The position numbers were made by a program, and so were the translations under genes. From Desulfamplus sp. (GTDB lineage: Bacteria; Desulfobacterota; Desulfobacteria; Desulfobacterales; Desulfobacteraceae), in assembly GCA_015232935.1 (NCBI GenBank), contig JADFYT010000105.1, forward strand, positions 1 to 7,416: 7,416 bases of DNA, written 5' to 3'. Below the pieces are notes generated by a model. It was given only the letters and a program-made list of their open reading frames with translations. It was not told where the DNA came from and did no database searches. This document shows, in pieces, positions 5,097 to 7,416 of this stretch (position 1 is its first letter; every line of letters starts with the position of its first letter).

Positions 5097-6536
5097 ATGG
5101 TTAGACATAAATATTTTAATTTGTTGATTCAAAATATTTATAACGGCCTTGTAGAGGGGCTTTCCAATTTTTCCCAGCACAGCAGAGTGGCTTTGATCTA
5201 CGCCCAAAATTCATCTGATCCATTGCGTATATATGATCCCCAAAAACTTCTAAAAGGTCATGAACCACGACTCAAAGAGATCTATTTTGAAGATGATGCA
5301 TGGCGAGATACTCTTGTATGGACAATATCAAGGCAGCCTCTTGACCATTTTATAACATTTAACAGTCTTCAACTGGCAGGCATCATCTCTTTTGGGGGCA
5401 GCTCCCGATCATTTTTTTATCAGATGTGGTTTACAGATCATCACCCTGACATATGCTCTGTTTATCCTACCGAGCGATGGCTTGAGCATGCCGGATGGCT
5501 TATGCACCAGGATTTTTCCATGGACTGCATCTCTATGGGTACTTCAGGTCATGTGCTTCAGAATCATGCGATCCACGCCATTGTTGACCATATTGTCGAT
5601 GTCAGGAACCGGATCATCGGGATTGATGCAAGAATGTTGATCAAACCGATCCTGGATACTGTTTTGAAGCTGTCCAAAACAAGGGAAGAGGGCAGCTGGC
5701 CAAGAGGAAGGCTGGTTTTTATAGACTCTGAATTTCTCGGAGATATCCATTTTCTTGCAAAAATACAAAGACATGAACGACCTTTTACAGCAAATATCAA
5801 GCATGTCAGAAAACTTCTCCTTGCCGTTGAATACTCTGACAGAAAGCTGATTTCTGATGGAAACACAATTATCGGGATATCTGACTCTCCTGTTCCTGAC
5901 TATGCTGTTTCGGCACTGCTAAAAGGAGACTATGGATTTATAGAAATTGCCGGTGAACCAATATGCAGTGTTTTTGACGGTAATTTTCACTCCACTACAC
6001 GCAGAGCCAAATTGGTGGAGCTGGAAGAGATCTTGCTTGATTCACAGATGGATCCCGAGCTTTCCACGGAGCTGTTCAAGGTGATCGCGAAATTGGTGCA
6101 CACCGCGGAAATCAGACGTCATGGCTGTACATTTGTTCTTGACCTGAACAATGAGCCTGTAATGCTCTCAGGCCATGTTCTTGAACCCTGTCTTGATCTT
6201 AGAAAAGATGAAAACCTTGATCTTGCCGCATCTCTTGCTAAAATTGATGGTGCCTTGCATATCATGTCAACCTCTTTTTTAAGAGGATTTGGCTGTCTGC
6301 TTGATGGCAAGGCAATACCTGTTGAAAACAGGGCAAGAGGAGCGCGATACAATTCAGCACTCAGGTTTACTACAGAACATGATCAGGTTATTGTAGTGGT
6401 TGTCTCTTCTGACAGGCCTGTCTCGATAATCTATCACGGGATAGAGATTAACGCACGTTGCGAATGGAATCCGCTTCCTGGATATTTGTATCAACCTGAA
6501 ACACTTAAAAACTATCTGCATCTGGAGGATATATAA
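5097..6536 (+). CDS. Diadenylate cyclase (DisA_N/DAC) domain protein with N-terminal sensor-like region
   Basis: The C-terminal third carries the nucleotide-binding domain of c-di-AMP synthases. HGCTFVLDL (342-350) is the entry strand. IDGALHI (383-389) holds the DGA catalytic motif. GFGCLL (397-402) and GARYNSALRF (415-424) take the place of the GxRHRxA motif, followed by the strand VIVVVVSSDRPVSII (431-445). The DGA aspartate is kept, but the RHR triplet reads RYN, so the metal-ligand His is replaced and activity needs testing. Residues 1-330 match no enzyme I know. NIKHVRKLLLAVEYSDRKLI (233-252) and the overall layout recall the DACN-type sensor regions described next to DAC domains (recollection). 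No membrane helix is evident, so it is probably cytosolic. ATG 5097 is chosen because GGAAG (5084-5088) lies 8 bases upstream and it follows the aldolase stop by one base. TTG 5058 and ATG 5076 are alternatives. Coupled to the His-rich gene 2 bp downstream. Confidence 0.85.
   Translation: MVRHKYFNLLIQNIYNGLVEGLSNFSQHSRVALIYAQNSSDPLRIYDPQKLLKGHEPRLKEIYFEDDAWRDTLVWTISRQPLDHFITFNSLQLAGIISFGGSSRSFFYQMWFTDHHPDICSVYPTERWLEHAGWLMHQDFSMDCISMGTSGHVLQNHAIHAIVDHIVDVRNRIIGIDARMLIKPILDTVLKLSKTREEGSWPRGRLVFIDSEFLGDIHFLAKIQRHERPFTANIKHVRKLLLAVEYSDRKLISDGNTIIGISDSPVPDYAVSALLKGDYGFIEIAGEPICSVFDGNFHSTTRRAKLVELEEILLDSQMDPELSTELFKVIAKLVHTAEIRRHGCTFVLDLNNEPVMLSGHVLEPCLDLRKDENLDLAASLAKIDGALHIMSTSFLRGFGCLLDGKAIPVENRARGARYNSALRFTTEHDQVIVVVVSSDRPVSIIYHGIEINARCEWNPLPGYLYQPETLKNYLHLEDI
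6524..6528 (+). promoter_or_regulatory. Shine-Dalgarno of the His-rich gene inside the cyclase 3' end
   Basis: GGAGG sits within the last codons of the cyclase gene, ten bases before ATG 6539. With a gap of only 2 bp between stop and start, it supports cotranscription and translational coupling. Confidence 0.8.
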
Positions 6537-6538
6537 AA

Positions 6539-7111
6539 ATGACACACCATGAATCAAATGGCCATCACCATGATGATCACCACAAATCTCGTTCACATCA
6601 CCATCATCACCACCACGATGACCACCACAAATCTCATTCTAACCAACATCATCACCACCACGATGACCATCATAAATCTCGTTCTCACCAACATCATCAT
6701 GGTGAGGATTGCTCTCACGGCCAACCTCATCATCATGACCACCCGCATCATCATGGAGAAGAACAATCTTGCCATCATCATGGCAAGAAGGTATCCTGTG
6801 GTCACTCTCATCATCATGATGTCCAGCATTCTCATGGCCATTCTCATCCAGGCGGCCATAACAGCCACGAAGCTGAAAAAACTGATGATCAACACAAGGA
6901 AAGCCGGATGTCCATAGATGAAAAACTTGCCTTGCTTCTCAAGCACTGGATTGAGCACAACAACAGCCATAAAGAGACTTATCTTTCATGGGCGGAAAAA
7001 GCAGTTGATGGCAAACTTGAGGAGACCGCCAAATTTCTGAGGCAGACCGCAGAATTATCTGTCAGAATAACAGAAAATCTTGAAAATGCACTTGAATCAA
7101 TAAAAAGATGA
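6539..7111 (+). CDS. His-rich metal-binding protein with helical C-terminal domain
   Basis: A 190-residue protein in two parts. Residues 1-119 contain about 50 histidines, many in runs of three to seven, mixed with Asp, Ser, Lys and Gly and three Cys (C58, C78, C87). Three copies of a 15-residue unit built around DDHHKSxS start at residues 12, 27 and 42. There is no signal peptide or membrane helix, so it is probably cytosolic. Residues 124-190 form an ordered amphipathic region, with LLLKHWIEHNNSHKETYLSW followed by two predicted helices. I recall a similar LLxHWIxHNxxHxxxYxxWA domain following His-rich stretches in metal-transport or metal-handling proteins, so the domain is probably conserved and not random. 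Storage or delivery of Zn, Ni or Co is inferred. It could be a buffer for the metalloenzyme encoded in the same operon. Minus-strand open frames here merely reflect the CAT/CAC codon runs. Confidence 0.85.
   Translation: MTHHESNGHHHDDHHKSRSHHHHHHHDDHHKSHSNQHHHHHDDHHKSRSHQHHHGEDCSHGQPHHHDHPHHHGEEQSCHHHGKKVSCGHSHHHDVQHSHGHSHPGGHNSHEAEKTDDQHKESRMSIDEKLALLLKHWIEHNNSHKETYLSWAEKAVDGKLEETAKFLRQTAELSVRITENLENALESIKR
6572..6700 (+). repeat. 45-bp in-frame tandem repeat in the His-rich gene
   Basis: Copies start at 6572, 6617 and 6662, each beginning GATGA(T/C)CA(C/T)CA and encoding DDHHKSxSxx followed by His runs; the third is partial. The period of 45 bp keeps the frame. Copies differ mostly by synonymous or conservative changes, so they are not brand-new duplications. 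Repeats of this type can change copy number, and so tune the number of metal-binding His residues. Confidence 0.85.
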
Positions 7112-7213
7112 ACTTGAATTCATATAGAGCATGGCATGATATTCCCACATCATTGATTATTCAGGGTAATGGCCTTGAAAAACCTTGCAGATAGGGATTC
7201 AAGGGTAGATAGA

Positions 7214-7416
7214 ATGTCCTATAAAGAGATAACAGCAAATATTATAGCTCAGGAAATACTTGACTCCGGAATCAAAATCCCCCCCTTGCCTGATTCTGCC
7301 AGGCGTCTTATGGCCATGGCACAAAAGCCTATGGATAAAATAGACATCAAATCGCTTGAAAGATTGATAAGCAGAGATCCTGTTCTTTTTGGTCAGCTTC
7401 TTAAGCTCGCCAACTC
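7214..7416 (+). CDS. HDOD-domain protein, 5' part only (runs off the window)
   Basis: The frame from ATG 7214 is open to the window edge and gives 67 complete residues. KIPPLPDSARRLMAMAQKP, then LERLISRDPVLFGQLLKLAN, is the classic start of an HDOD domain (LPPLP...L...I..DP.L...LL.LANS). HDOD proteins are signalling or regulatory proteins related to HD hydrolases and often carry a second output domain, which is not visible here. AAGGG at 7201-7205 lies eight bases before the ATG. An in-frame ATG at 7169 would add 15 polar residues, but its CAGGG (7162-7166) is too close. The gap to the His-rich gene is 102 bp (57 bp with the earlier start) and holds no convincing terminator, so it may belong to the same operon. 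Confidence 0.85.
   Translation, partial: MSYKEITANIIAQEILDSGIKIPPLPDSARRLMAMAQKPMDKIDIKSLERLISRDPVLFGQLLKLAN

Noticed and set aside
6593..6970. Minus-strand open frame opposite the His-rich gene
   Set aside because: It is a Met/Val-rich artefact of the CAT/CAC codon runs; a good ribosome site, gene spacing and domain content all favour the plus strand.
7112..7168. Terminator after the His-rich gene
   Set aside because: The best pairing, ATGAT..ATCAT, is short and lacks a following T-run, so readthrough into the HDOD gene is likelier.

Overview
The window looks like a piece of a Gram-negative, anaerobe-type chromosome, most likely a deltaproteobacterium (Desulfobacterota). This is an inference from moderate-to-low GC, the mix of families (a TakP-type TRAP binding protein with a Tat signal, a sensor-fused diadenylate cyclase, an HDOD protein, a YgiM-like SH3 protein) and abundant mobile-element debris. 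No marker gene settles the taxonomy.

Layout. (1) 1-1038 is a repeat-rich graveyard. It holds three tandem ~65-bp units, each able to fold into two hairpins; the first 50 or so codons of a tyrosine recombinase; a small gene broken by an amber stop and a frameshift; a 103-bp imperfect palindrome; and what looks like one end of an IS21-type element. (2) 1039-2118 (minus) is an orphan TRAP-transporter substrate-binding protein of the 2-oxoacid/lactate (TakP) type, with a promoter candidate at 2236-2265. (3) 2265-2408 is a second array of the same hairpin repeat, in inverted orientation. Both arrays end in the identical 16-bp sequence TTTTCACGGTAAATAT pointing inward, so they bracket about 2 kb that includes the binding-protein gene. 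(4) A DMT/EamA transporter (plus, ending 3344) converges with a membrane-anchored SH3 protein (minus, 3359-4156). (5) A divergent intergenic region (4157-4318) holds a 17-bp perfect palindrome. (6) A tight plus-strand operon follows: a FucA-like class II aldolase with an unusual Cys/His-rich insertion, a diadenylate-cyclase-domain protein with a large N-terminal sensor-like region, an extremely His-rich protein with a conserved-looking helical C-terminus, and the start of an HDOD-domain protein cut by the window edge.

How the genes may work together. The first three operon genes are separated by 1 and 2 bp and are almost surely cotranscribed; the HDOD gene follows after about 100 bp or less. 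Together they suggest a signalling module (c-di-AMP-type cyclase plus HDOD regulator) linked to a metal-dependent aldolase and a metal-binding His-rich protein. That functional link is inference from gene order. The points most worth following are the covarying hairpin arrays bracketing an orphan binding protein, and the cyclase/aldolase/His-rich operon, where both the aldolase and the cyclase depart from their canonical families.
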